A stretch of DNA of 64,000 nt from Wenzhouxiangella sp. Its GTDB lineage: Bacteria > Pseudomonadota > Gammaproteobacteria > Xanthomonadales > Wenzhouxiangellaceae. Position numbers and translations under genes: made by a program. The notes under the pieces are model-generated. The model saw only the letters and a list, made by a program, of their open reading frames with translations. It did not search any database and was not told the DNA's origin. The stretch spans positions 62,001 to 126,000 of the forward strand of contig REEW01000050.1 in assembly GCA_007694885.1 (NCBI GenBank), written 5' to 3'. This document shows positions 55,591 through 64,000 of the stretch, piece by piece (positions within the stretch are counted from its first letter, which is position 1; each line of letters opens with the position of its first letter).

Positions 55591-56775
55591 GTGACGATTC
55601 GACTATCCACGCGAGTTGCCCAGGTCAAGCCATCGGCAACGATTGCGATGAGCATGAAAGCGGCCGAACTGCGCGCCCAGGGCAAGGACATCATCTCTCT
55701 GAGCATGGGCGAACCGGATTTCGACACGCCGGAGCATATCCGCTCGGCCGCCATTGCGGCCATCCATGCCGGCCAGACCCGCTACACGGCGGTCGACGGC
55801 ACGCCGGGGCTGAAAAAAGCGGTCATCGACAAACTCGAGCGCGACAACAAGCTGACCTATGAAGCGGACGAAGTGCTCGTTTCCAACGGCGCCAAGCAGG
55901 CGATCTACAACCTGCTGCAGGCCACCATCAACGACGGCGACGAGGTTCTGATCCCGGCGCCCTACTGGGTTTCCTACCCGGACATGGTTCGGCTGGCCGA
56001 CGGCGAACCGGTGATCTTGTCGACCTCGCCCAAAACCGATTATCTGATCACCCCGGCCCAGCTGGCCGCCTCGATCACCGATCGGACCCGCATGATCATG
56101 CTCAACTCGCCGAGCAACCCGACCGGCCAGGTATACAGCCGGCAGTGGCTGAGCGACATCGGCGCGGTCTTGCTCGAGCACCCGCGCATCCTGATCTGCT
56201 CGGACGACATCTACGAGCACATCTGGTGGTCGCAAGAGCCTTTCGCGAGCATCGGCGAGGTGGTTCCGGAACTCAAGCAGCGCCTGGTCGTGGTCAACGG
56301 CGTGTCCAAGGGTTACGCAATGACCGGCTGGCGCATCGGCTACGCCGCCGGCCCGGCTGCGATCATCAAGGAAATGCGCAAGGTCCAGGGCCAGAGCACG
56401 TCCAACCCCTGCTCCATCAGCCAGGCCGCGGCCGAGGCCGCGCTGGCCGGCGACCAGTCGTGCGTAGCCGAAATGTGCAAGGCCTTCCGCAAGCGCCACG
56501 ACTGGCTGGTGCCGGCGCTGGACGCGCTCCCAGGGATCAACTGCATCCCGGGCAACGGCGCCTTTTACGTCTTCGCCGACTGCTCGGGGGTAATCGAAGA
56601 ACTGGGCCTGAAAGACGACCTGGCGCTGGCCGAGCATCTTCTCGAACACGCCGGTGTGGCAACCGTGCCGGGCACGGCCTTCGGTGCCGCGGGCCACTTG
56701 CGCCTGTCGTTCGCCTGCGATCTGGAAACCCTGCAAAGCGCGGTGCAGCGGATCGAGCAGGCGCTGAAAAGCTGA
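55591..56775 (+). CDS. class I/II aminotransferase, aspartate aminotransferase-like (GTG start)
   Basis: ISLSMGEPDFDTPEHIRSAAI; LNSPSNPTGQVYS; VVNGVSKGYAMTGWRIGYAAGP. Confidence 0.95.
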   Translation: MTIRLSTRVAQVKPSATIAMSMKAAELRAQGKDIISLSMGEPDFDTPEHIRSAAIAAIHAGQTRYTAVDGTPGLKKAVIDKLERDNKLTYEADEVLVSNGAKQAIYNLLQATINDGDEVLIPAPYWVSYPDMVRLADGEPVILSTSPKTDYLITPAQLAASITDRTRMIMLNSPSNPTGQVYSRQWLSDIGAVLLEHPRILICSDDIYEHIWWSQEPFASIGEVVPELKQRLVVVNGVSKGYAMTGWRIGYAAGPAAIIKEMRKVQGQSTSNPCSISQAAAEAALAGDQSCVAEMCKAFRKRHDWLVPALDALPGINCIPGNGAFYVFADCSGVIEELGLKDDLALAEHLLEHAGVATVPGTAFGAAGHLRLSFACDLETLQSAVQRIEQALKS

Positions 56776-56905
56776 CCCTCGCAAGCGCGATTCCGACAAG
56801 AATGCGGGACTGATTCCGACAAAAGGTCTGGACGTCGGCTGATTGGCCGGCGGGACGCCCGCCGCCAGACTGTTTCCGAACTCGATTCAACAAGAGGACG
56901 GAGAC

Positions 56906-57430
56906 ATGCGCCACCACGCTCGCGGGCTGACCATTGTCGAACTGATGATCACGCTGGCCGTCGCCGCGATTCTGGCCAGCGTCGGCGTGCCGGCGATGGG
57001 CGGATTCATTGCCGAAAGCCGGATCACGACCAAATCCAATGTCTTGATGGCGCATGTGCAGTTCGCGCGTAACGCGGCGATCACGATGCGCAGCAACGTG
57101 GTCGCCTGTCCCAGCGCCGATCAGCAGGGTTGCAGCGGCGACAATCGCTGGGACCAGGGCTGGATTGTCTTTATCGACCGAGAAAACCAGGGCGCTCCAT
57201 CTTCGCCCGAGGACGTGCTTCGGGTAATCGCTCCGGAAACCCGGCTCTTGCTTCACTCTGCCGGCCGCACGCGCGTTCGATTTCAGCCCGGCGGCGGCGC
57301 CTTCGGCACCAATCTGACCATCCGGGTGTGCGACCCGACGGGTCGGGCCAGTCCGCGAGCCGTGATCGTCTCCAACCCCGGCCGGGCCCGGGTCAGTTCG
57401 GCGGTCAATCCCTCGGAGTGCCTGATCTAG
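56906..57430 (+). CDS. GspH/FimT-family type IV pseudopilin
   Basis: Prepilin motif RGLTIVELMITLAVAAILASVGVPAM; GspH-like QFARNAAITMRSNVVACPS. Confidence 0.9.
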   Translation: MRHHARGLTIVELMITLAVAAILASVGVPAMGGFIAESRITTKSNVLMAHVQFARNAAITMRSNVVACPSADQQGCSGDNRWDQGWIVFIDRENQGAPSSPEDVLRVIAPETRLLLHSAGRTRVRFQPGGGAFGTNLTIRVCDPTGRASPRAVIVSNPGRARVSSAVNPSECLI

Positions 57431-57490
57431 AAAGCGGCTGTTTTCCCGGCCCTGACCGGTCCGTCGCTCACTTGAGGCCGCGCGGCGTGC

Positions 57491-57524
57491 TATGATTCAA
57501 ACACCCGTTTCAATCGAACGTTTG
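57491..57524 (+). promoter_or_regulatory. candidate TetR/PsrA-type operator over a TATGAT -10 element
   Basis: TATGAT 57491-57496; CAAAC-ACCC-GTTTC 57498-57511; GAACGTTTG 57516-57524, just upstream of the TetR gene of a fad operon. Confidence 0.5.
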
Positions 57525-57526
57525 TT

Positions 57527-58186
57527 TTGAGTCAGAAAACGACCTGCGACCGAATTCTCGACGCCGCCGAGGCCCTGTTCGCCGAACAGGGCTTTCACGT
57601 GGCCACGCTGCGCCAGATCACCCAGGCGGCCGGCGTCAACCTGGCCGCGGTCAACTACCACTTCGGTTCCAAGCAGGCCCTGCTGCTGGCCGTGTTCCGA
57701 CGCCGGCTGGACGCCTTGAACCAGGCTCGGCTGGTTCGCCTGGAACAGGCGCTGGCCAGGCCGCAGGGGCCGCAACTGGAAGACGTGCTCGACGCGTTTG
57801 TCTATCCGGCGCTGGCCTTTTCGCGCGGCTCCGACGCCGACGGCCATCGCTTCATGCAACTGTTGATGCGCGCTTTCGCCGACCGCGACGAAGACCTGCA
57901 CGCCGCCATCAGCGCCGAATACGCGTTCGTCATGCGCCGTTTCGGCGATGCCATTGCCCGCACGGTGCCCGGACGTCAACCCGAACTGCTGCGTCGCCAG
58001 CTGGATTTCATTGTCGGCGCACTGACCTACACCATGGCCGAAAGCAGCCTCGCCGACACCCGGTCCATCGCCTCTGACCTGGTTCGATTCGCCGCTGCCG
58101 GCCTGCGCGGCAGCGTTGACAGCGCCGCAACTTCAAATTCAACCGCTCGTACCGGTGCCCGCGGCACCATGGAGACTTCCTCATGA
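57527..58186 (+). CDS. TetR/AcrR family transcriptional regulator (PsrA-like; TTG start)
   Basis: [52 protein letters not shown]; upstream of and overlapping fadE. Confidence 0.92.
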   Translation: MSQKTTCDRILDAAEALFAEQGFHVATLRQITQAAGVNLAAVNYHFGSKQALLLAVFRRRLDALNQARLVRLEQALARPQGPQLEDVLDAFVYPALAFSRGSDADGHRFMQLLMRAFADRDEDLHAAISAEYAFVMRRFGDAIARTVPGRQPELLRRQLDFIVGALTYTMAESSLADTRSIASDLVRFAAAGLRGSVDSAATSNSTARTGARGTMETSS

Positions 58187-60621
58187 CCCTGAGCTTTTTG
58201 ATCGCCTTTGTCGTCGTCGTGCTGGTCCTGGCCTACCTGCGCGCACCTGCGTGGAGCGCGGCTGCGGCCTCCGCGCTGGGCGTGGTTCTTGCCGCCGTGG
58301 CCGCGGTGGCCTGGCCGGTCGTGGCGATATGGGCCATTGCGACCATCGCCTTTGCCGTCATGGCCTTCCATCCGCTGCGGCGGGCGCTGATTTCCGCTCC
58401 CCTGTTTGCCTGGTTCAAAACGGTCTTGCCGGCGATGTCGGCAACCGAGAAAGAAGCCCTGGATGCCGGCACCGTGTGGTGGGATGCCGAACTGTTTTCC
58501 GGCAAGCCGGACTGGAAAAAACTCTTCGACATGCCACCGCCCAGCCTGACCGAAGAAGAACAGGCTTTCGTCGACGGTCCCGTGGAAGAACTGTGCGCCA
58601 TGCTCGACGACTGGCAGATCAATCGCGAGCTCAAGGATTTGCCGCCGGAGGTATGGACCTTCATTCGCGAAAAGCGCTTCCTGAGCATGATCATTCCGAA
58701 GCAGTACGGCGGGCTGGACTTCAGCGCCCAGGGCAACGCAGCCGTGGTGACCAAGATCTCGACCCGCAGTCTGACCGCCGCGGTCACCGTGATGGTGCCG
58801 AACTCGCTCGGCCCCGGCGAGCTATTGATGCACTTCGGCACCGAAGAGCAAAAAGATCACTACCTGCCGCGCCTGGCCTGCGGCGAGGAAATCCCCTGCT
58901 TCGCCCTGACCTCTCCACAGGCAGGCTCGGACGCCGCCTCGATGCCCGATGAAGGCATCGTGTGCAAGAAAACCATCGACGGCGAAGAGGTTCTTGGCCT
59001 GTCGGTCAGCTGGGACAAGCGCTACATCACCCTGGCGCCGGTCGCCACGGTGCTTGGCCTGGCATTCAAGACGCGCGACCCGGACGGCCTGCTCGGCGGC
59101 AAGGAACACCTGGGCATCAGTTGCGCACTGATTCCCACCAGCACGCCGGGCGTGGAAATCGGCAGCCGGCATCTGCCCGGCGGCAGCCTGTTCATGAACG
59201 GGCCGACCCGCGGCAAGGACGTGTTCATCCCGATGGACTGGCTGATCGGAGGCCGCGAGCGAATCGGCCAGGGCTGGAGAATGCTGATGCATTGCCTGGC
59301 CGCAGGACGCGCCATCTCCTTGCCGGCACAGGGTGTGGCCGGCGGCAAGGCCGCGAGCATGCTGACCGGCGCCTATGCCCGGATCCGCTACCAGTTCAAG
59401 CAGCCAATCGGCCATTTCGAGGGTATCGAAGAGCCGCTGGCCCGCATCGGCGCGGAAGCCTACCGCATGGAAGCCGCCCACAAGCTGACCCTGAGCGCAC
59501 TCGATCGGGGCGACAAGCCGGTCGTCCTGTCGGCCATCCTCAAGGCCTATCTGACCGAGGCCAATCGCCGGGTCGTCAACGACGCGATGGACATCCACGG
59601 CGGCAAGGCCGTGGTCGAAGGGCCGGGCAATTACCTGTCGATGGGCTACCAGGCCCTGCCGGTTTCGATCACGGTCGAGGGCGCCAACATCCTGACCCGC
59701 TCGATGATCGTCTTCGGCCAGGGCGCGATCCGCTGCCATCCCTACCTGATCAAGGAAATGACCGCGGCCGCCGACAATGACCTGGTCGGTTTCGACAAGG
59801 CGCTGTGGGCCCATGTCGGCTTTCTGATCTCCAACGCCGTGCGCTCGCCGGTGCTGGCCCTGACCGGCGCCCGCTTCAGCGCCAGCCCGGTCAGCGGCCC
59901 GACCGCGCGCTACTACCGCCAGATCAACCGCCTGAGCGCGGCCTTCACCTTCACCGCCGACCTGAGCCTGCTCATCCTGGGCGGCAAGTTCAAGTTCGCC
60001 GAAAAGCTGTCGGGCCGCTTTGCCGACGCCCTGGCCAACCTGTACCTGGCCTCGGCCACGCTGCGTCGCTTCGAAGACGACGGCCGGCCGGACGAGGATC
60101 TGGCCGTTGTGCGTTTCGCCGTCCACGACAGTCTCAACAAGGTCGAAGAAGCCCTCTACGGGGTCTACCGAAATTTCCCGATCCCGGCCCTGGGGCCGAT
60201 CCTGCGCCTGATCTGCTTCCCGCTGGGCCGGCGCAATGCGCCGGCCGACGACCGCACCGGCCGGGTCATTGCCCGTCAGCTGCTGGAAAAGAGCACGACC
60301 CGGGAACGCCTGATCCACGGTGCCTACGTCTCGCAGGAAGAAGACGGCGCCGGCCTCGTCCTCAAGGCCTTCGATGCCGTGCTCAAGGCCGAACCGGCCG
60401 AACATGCCCTGCGCAACGCCCTCAAGGTCGTACCCAGCCCGACCAACGTATACGAGGTAGCGGCCAAGGCGGTCGAGGCCGGGGTGATCACCGAAGACCA
60501 GGCATCCGACCTGGTCCGCGCCCAGGAGCTCAGCGCGCGCGTCATCGCGGTCGACGAGTTCACCCCGGAAGAGCTCGGCACCAGCCGCGACGAGGCGCCG
60601 AAGCTGGCCGCGGCCGGCTGA
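58183..60621 (+). CDS. fadE: long-chain acyl-CoA dehydrogenase FadE
   Basis: 812 aa; two N-terminal TMs then acyl-CoA dehydrogenase motifs [33 protein letters not shown]. Confidence 0.97.
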   Translation: MTLSFLIAFVVVVLVLAYLRAPAWSAAAASALGVVLAAVAAVAWPVVAIWAIATIAFAVMAFHPLRRALISAPLFAWFKTVLPAMSATEKEALDAGTVWWDAELFSGKPDWKKLFDMPPPSLTEEEQAFVDGPVEELCAMLDDWQINRELKDLPPEVWTFIREKRFLSMIIPKQYGGLDFSAQGNAAVVTKISTRSLTAAVTVMVPNSLGPGELLMHFGTEEQKDHYLPRLACGEEIPCFALTSPQAGSDAASMPDEGIVCKKTIDGEEVLGLSVSWDKRYITLAPVATVLGLAFKTRDPDGLLGGKEHLGISCALIPTSTPGVEIGSRHLPGGSLFMNGPTRGKDVFIPMDWLIGGRERIGQGWRMLMHCLAAGRAISLPAQGVAGGKAASMLTGAYARIRYQFKQPIGHFEGIEEPLARIGAEAYRMEAAHKLTLSALDRGDKPVVLSAILKAYLTEANRRVVNDAMDIHGGKAVVEGPGNYLSMGYQALPVSITVEGANILTRSMIVFGQGAIRCHPYLIKEMTAAADNDLVGFDKALWAHVGFLISNAVRSPVLALTGARFSASPVSGPTARYYRQINRLSAAFTFTADLSLLILGGKFKFAEKLSGRFADALANLYLASATLRRFEDDGRPDEDLAVVRFAVHDSLNKVEEALYGVYRNFPIPALGPILRLICFPLGRRNAPADDRTGRVIARQLLEKSTTRERLIHGAYVSQEEDGAGLVLKAFDAVLKAEPAEHALRNALKVVPSPTNVYEVAAKAVEAGVITEDQASDLVRAQELSARVIAVDEFTPEELGTSRDEAPKLAAAG

Positions 60622-60662
60622 AAACCGATTCTTTTGCCAAGCATTCAACCCAAGGACAAGAC

Positions 60663-63032
60663 ATGACAGATCACAAACTTCTGGTTCGTCGCGCGGCCGT
60701 GCTCGGCGCCGGCGTGATGGGCGCCCAGATCGCCGCCCACCTGACCGCCGCCGGCATTGCGGTCGACCTCTACGACCTGCCATCCAGGGAAGGCAAGCGT
60801 TCCGGCATTGCCGCCGGCGCCATCGGCAATCTGCTCAAGCTCAAGCCGGCGCCGCTGGCGAGCAAGGATCTGGTCCAGTTCATCACCCCGCGCAACTTCG
60901 ACGACGACCTGGAACAACTCGCCCACTGCGATTTCATCATCGAAGCCATCGTCGAGCGGATGGACATCAAGAAGTCGCTGTACGAAAAAATCGGGCCGCA
61001 CATTCACGCCGACGCCTTCTTCGTCACCAACACCTCCGGTCTGTCGATTACCGAACTGGCCGGCGTGGTACCGGACGCATTGAAGGATCGCTTCTGCGGC
61101 GTGCATTTTTTCAACCCGCCGCGCTACATGCACCTGGTTGAACTGATCCCGCACCCGGGCACCGACGACAGGGTGCTCGATCTGCTCGAGGACTTTCTGA
61201 CCCGCAATCTGGGCAAGGGCGTGGTGCGCTGTCGCGACACCGCCAACTTCATCGCCAACCGCGTGGGCGTGTTCACGATGTGGTCGACCATGCACCATGC
61301 CCAGCGCCTGGGGCTGGGGTTCGATACCGTCGACGCCCTCACCGGCCCGGCCATTGGCCGTCCCAAGAGCGCAACGTTCCGCCTGGCCGACGTAGTCGGA
61401 CTCGACACCATGGCCAACGTCATCCGGACCATGGACTCCAAGCTCGGCGACGACCCCTGGCACCACCTGTTCCAGGCACCGGACTGGCTGGCCGGGCTGA
61501 TCGACGCCGGTGCCCTGGGCCAGAAGGCCGGCGCGGGTGTGTTCCGCAAGGAAGGCAAGGAGATCAAGGTATTCGATCCCGAAAGCGGCGAGTACCGGGC
61601 CACCGATTACAGCGTACGCGACGAGGTCAAGGCCATTCTGGCGATCAAGGATCCGGGCGAGAAGCTGGCCGAACTCGCCAAGGCGGAATACCCGGAAACC
61701 GAATTCCTCTGGGCCATCCACCGCGACCTGTTCCACTACTGCGCCTACCACCTGGCCGAGATCGCCGAATCCGCCCGCGAAATCGACCTGGCCATGCGCT
61801 GGGGCTACGGCTGGAAGCTCGGCCCGTTCGAGCAGTGGCAGGCCGCCGGCTGGCAGCGCGTGGCCGAGCTGATCCAGGCCGACATCGATGCCGGCAAGAC
61901 CGGCGTTGAAGCCCACTTGCCCCAGTGGGTCACCGAAATCGACCGCGCCCATGCCTCGGGCGGGTCTTTTTCAGCGGCCGAGGGCAAGCTCAGCCCGCGT
62001 CCCGATCTGCCCGTTTACCAGCGCCAGTACCAGCCGGTCCGCCTGATCGGCGAGGCCTCGCACGATGGCCAGACCGTCCATGAAACCGACGGCATCCGCC
62101 TGTGGACGCTTGACGACGATGTCCTCATCGCCAGCCTGAAGACCAAGATGGGCGTGATCGACAACAGCGCAGTCGACGGCCTCAACGCGGCCCTGGACCG
62201 GGCCGAAGCCGATTTCGATGGCCTGGTGCTGTGGCAACCCAGGGGCCCGTTCTCGGCCGGCGCCAACCTGAAGGCAGCCGCCGAAGCCATCCAGCGCGGC
62301 GACTACGACAGCGTGCGCGAACTCGTTCAGGGATTTCAGGAAGTCAACCTGCGGATGCGCTACTCGGGCATTCCCTCGGTTGCCGCGGTGCGCGGCCTGG
62401 CCCTGGGCGGCGGTCTGGAACTGGCCATGCATGCAAGCCGCCGGGTCGCCCACCTGGAAAGCTACATGGGCCTGGTCGAGGCCGGGGTCGGCCTGCTGCC
62501 GGCCGGTGGCGGCCTGGCCACGCTGGCCCTGCAGATCAACGCCGATGTAGCCGCCGGCGACACCTGGCCGCTGCTGGAGAAGCGCTACAAGCAGGTCGCC
62601 ATGGGCCAGGTCGCAGGATCGGCCATGGAAGCGAAGGAAATGGGCTACCTGCGACCCGAAGACCTGATCGTCCTGCACGAGCAGGAACTGCTGCATGCCG
62701 CGCACGGCCTGGTTCGTTCACTGAGTGCCGCGGGCTATCGCCCGCCGCTGCCCAACCGAACCATTCCGGCCGCCGGCGACGTCGGCATTGCCACCCTGAA
62801 GATGCTGCTGGTCAACATGCTCGAGGGTCATTTCATCTCCGAGCACGACTTCGAGATCGGCAGTCGCATCGCCACCGCCATCTCCGGCGGCGAAATCGAC
62901 CGCGGCACCCCGGTCAACGAGGAATGGCTGCACCACCTGGAGCGCGAGCATTTCCTCGAGCTGTGCGCGATGCCGAAAACGCAGGAGCGTATCGGCCATA
63001 TGTTGAAGACCGGCAAGCCTTTACGGAACTGA
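60663..63032 (+). CDS. 3-hydroxyacyl-CoA dehydrogenase/enoyl-CoA hydratase
   Basis: VRRAAVLGAGVMGAQIAAHLTAAGI; GVHFFNPPRYMHLVELIP; C-terminal enoyl-CoA hydratase part GPFSAGANLKAAAEAI and ALGGGLELAMHASRR. Confidence 0.95.
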   Translation: MTDHKLLVRRAAVLGAGVMGAQIAAHLTAAGIAVDLYDLPSREGKRSGIAAGAIGNLLKLKPAPLASKDLVQFITPRNFDDDLEQLAHCDFIIEAIVERMDIKKSLYEKIGPHIHADAFFVTNTSGLSITELAGVVPDALKDRFCGVHFFNPPRYMHLVELIPHPGTDDRVLDLLEDFLTRNLGKGVVRCRDTANFIANRVGVFTMWSTMHHAQRLGLGFDTVDALTGPAIGRPKSATFRLADVVGLDTMANVIRTMDSKLGDDPWHHLFQAPDWLAGLIDAGALGQKAGAGVFRKEGKEIKVFDPESGEYRATDYSVRDEVKAILAIKDPGEKLAELAKAEYPETEFLWAIHRDLFHYCAYHLAEIAESAREIDLAMRWGYGWKLGPFEQWQAAGWQRVAELIQADIDAGKTGVEAHLPQWVTEIDRAHASGGSFSAAEGKLSPRPDLPVYQRQYQPVRLIGEASHDGQTVHETDGIRLWTLDDDVLIASLKTKMGVIDNSAVDGLNAALDRAEADFDGLVLWQPRGPFSAGANLKAAAEAIQRGDYDSVRELVQGFQEVNLRMRYSGIPSVAAVRGLALGGGLELAMHASRRVAHLESYMGLVEAGVGLLPAGGGLATLALQINADVAAGDTWPLLEKRYKQVAMGQVAGSAMEAKEMGYLRPEDLIVLHEQELLHAAHGLVRSLSAAGYRPPLPNRTIPAAGDVGIATLKMLLVNMLEGHFISEHDFEIGSRIATAISGGEIDRGTPVNEEWLHHLEREHFLELCAMPKTQERIGHMLKTGKPLRN

Positions 63033-63044
63033 CACACCATCTCC

Positions 63045-63132
63045 GTAGGTCGGGGCTACGTCCCCGACGGACGATGGTCCAGTTTGGCGAATACGTCCGC
63101 TTTCGACCGTCGGCCGCGTAGGGCCGACCTAC
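63045..63132. repeat. pair of inverted REP-like hairpins with outward GTAG heads (BIME-like)
   Basis: GTAG-GTCGGGG-CTACGT-CCCCGAC (63045-63068) and, inverted, GTCGGCC-GCGTAG-GGCCGAC-CTAC (63109-63132). Confidence 0.85.
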
Positions 63133-63169
63133 GTAAACCGAACATCTCGATTTTGCTGAGGATTGATCC

Positions 63170-64000
63170 ATGAGTGATGCCTACATCGTTTCCGCCGTCC
63201 GCACCCCGGTTGCCCGGGCGTTCAAGGGCGGCTTTCGCAACGTCCGGCCAGATGATCTGCTGGCCCATGCCCTGAGAACTGCGCTGGCCGAGGTTCCCGA
63301 CCTCGATCCGGCCCGGGTCGAGGACGTCATCGTCGGCTGCGCCATGCCCGAAGCCGAACAGGGCATGAACGTCGCCCGCATCGGCGCGCTGCTGGCCGGC
63401 CTGCCCGACACCGTACCCGGTGTCACCGTCAACCGCTTCTGCTCGTCGGGCCTGCAGACCATCGCCATGGCCGCCGATCGCATCCGCCTGAATGAGGCCG
63501 ACGTCATGATTGCCGCGGGTACCGAGACCATGACCATGGTGCCGATGATGGGCCACAAGGTGGCCATGAATCCCAAGGTGTTCGACGACGAAAACGTCGC
63601 CATCGCCTACGGCATGGGCATCACGGCCGAAAAAGTCGCCCGGAAATGGAGCGTCAGTCGCCAAGACCAGGACCGGTTCGCCTACGGCTCGCACCAGAAG
63701 GCCATCGCCGCCATCGACGGCGGTGAATTCACCGAAATCCGGCCCTATACGGTGACCAGCCGGGTGCCGGATCCCAAAACCGGCCAGGTCCGTGAAATCG
63801 AGACCGTTGTCGACACCGACGAGGGGCCGCGCCGCGATACCTCGCCCGAGGCCCTGGGCAAGCTCCGAACCGTGTTCGACGCCAAGGGTTCGGTCACGGC
63901 CGCGACCAGCTCACAGATGTCGGACGGGGCCGGCGCCCTGGTGCTGGTCTCGGAGCGGGTCCTGAAGGAACTCAACCTCAAGCCGCTGGCCGTCTTCCGC
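63170..64000 (+). CDS. acetyl-CoA C-acyltransferase (FadA-like thiolase), 3' end outside window
   Basis: MSDAYIVSAVRTPVARAFKGGFRNVRPDDLLAHAL; VTVNRFCSSGLQTIAMAADRI; open to window end. Confidence 0.96.
   Translation, partial: MSDAYIVSAVRTPVARAFKGGFRNVRPDDLLAHALRTALAEVPDLDPARVEDVIVGCAMPEAEQGMNVARIGALLAGLPDTVPGVTVNRFCSSGLQTIAMAADRIRLNEADVMIAAGTETMTMVPMMGHKVAMNPKVFDDENVAIAYGMGITAEKVARKWSVSRQDQDRFAYGSHQKAIAAIDGGEFTEIRPYTVTSRVPDPKTGQVREIETVVDTDEGPRRDTSPEALGKLRTVFDAKGSVTAATSSQMSDGAGALVLVSERVLKELNLKPLAVFR

Noticed and set aside
59805-60662. N-terminal extension of the FadB-like ORF
   Set aside because: Overlaps fadE out of frame and is Arg/Pro-rich; the true start is ATG at 60663 (MTDHKLLVRRAAVLGAG)
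58822-60783. 653-aa minus-strand ORF opposite fadE
   Set aside because: Antisense shadow; low-complexity Gly/Arg/Gln/Val-rich composition

Overview
A 64 kb, GC-rich, gene-dense gammaproteobacterial chromosome segment. Its gene order resembles Xanthomonadales/Wenzhouxiangella-like genomes; that is inferred from gene content and no database was searched. Most of it is core genome: thiolase C-terminus; a divergent TRAP-type QM pair; folD; gpx; the der-bamB-yfgM-hisS-rodZ-pilW-rlmN-ndk block (without ispG at its usual place); pilU; ygfX-sdhE-sdhBADC-DUF1674; ygfZ; an orphan PhnD-like binding protein; purB; sucA-sucB-lpd; acuI/yhdH; a PilH-like receiver fused by overlap to a peroxiredoxin; SURF1/ctaA/ctaB; gcvP; a tricorn-like S41 protease; gyrA; mtnA; ppiA; lpxH; a renalase-like FAD enzyme; a lipocalin; lysS; prfB (programmed +1 frameshift); gdh; a TIGR01777 epimerase; uvrB; an aspartate aminotransferase; an orphan pseudopilin; and a TetR-fadE-fadB-fadA beta-oxidation operon. 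The most novel-looking item is a 789-aa membrane fusion (OmpR/CadC-type wHTH, TM helix, PEGA-like region, FGE/SUMF-like domain, alpha/beta hydrolase) divergent from a small secreted protein, the pair sitting between mtnA and gyrA. I also found two copies of an inverted repeat built from 10-bp units (GCRGATNAAC) and one GTAG-headed REP pair (BIME-like). All three lie in gaps between co-directional operon genes. Noncanonical starts (lpxH CTG, sdhA TTG, sdhD GTG) are supported by protein motifs. I saw no CRISPR array, rRNA, convincing tRNA, transposase or prophage. I do not claim a complete new defence or biosynthetic system.
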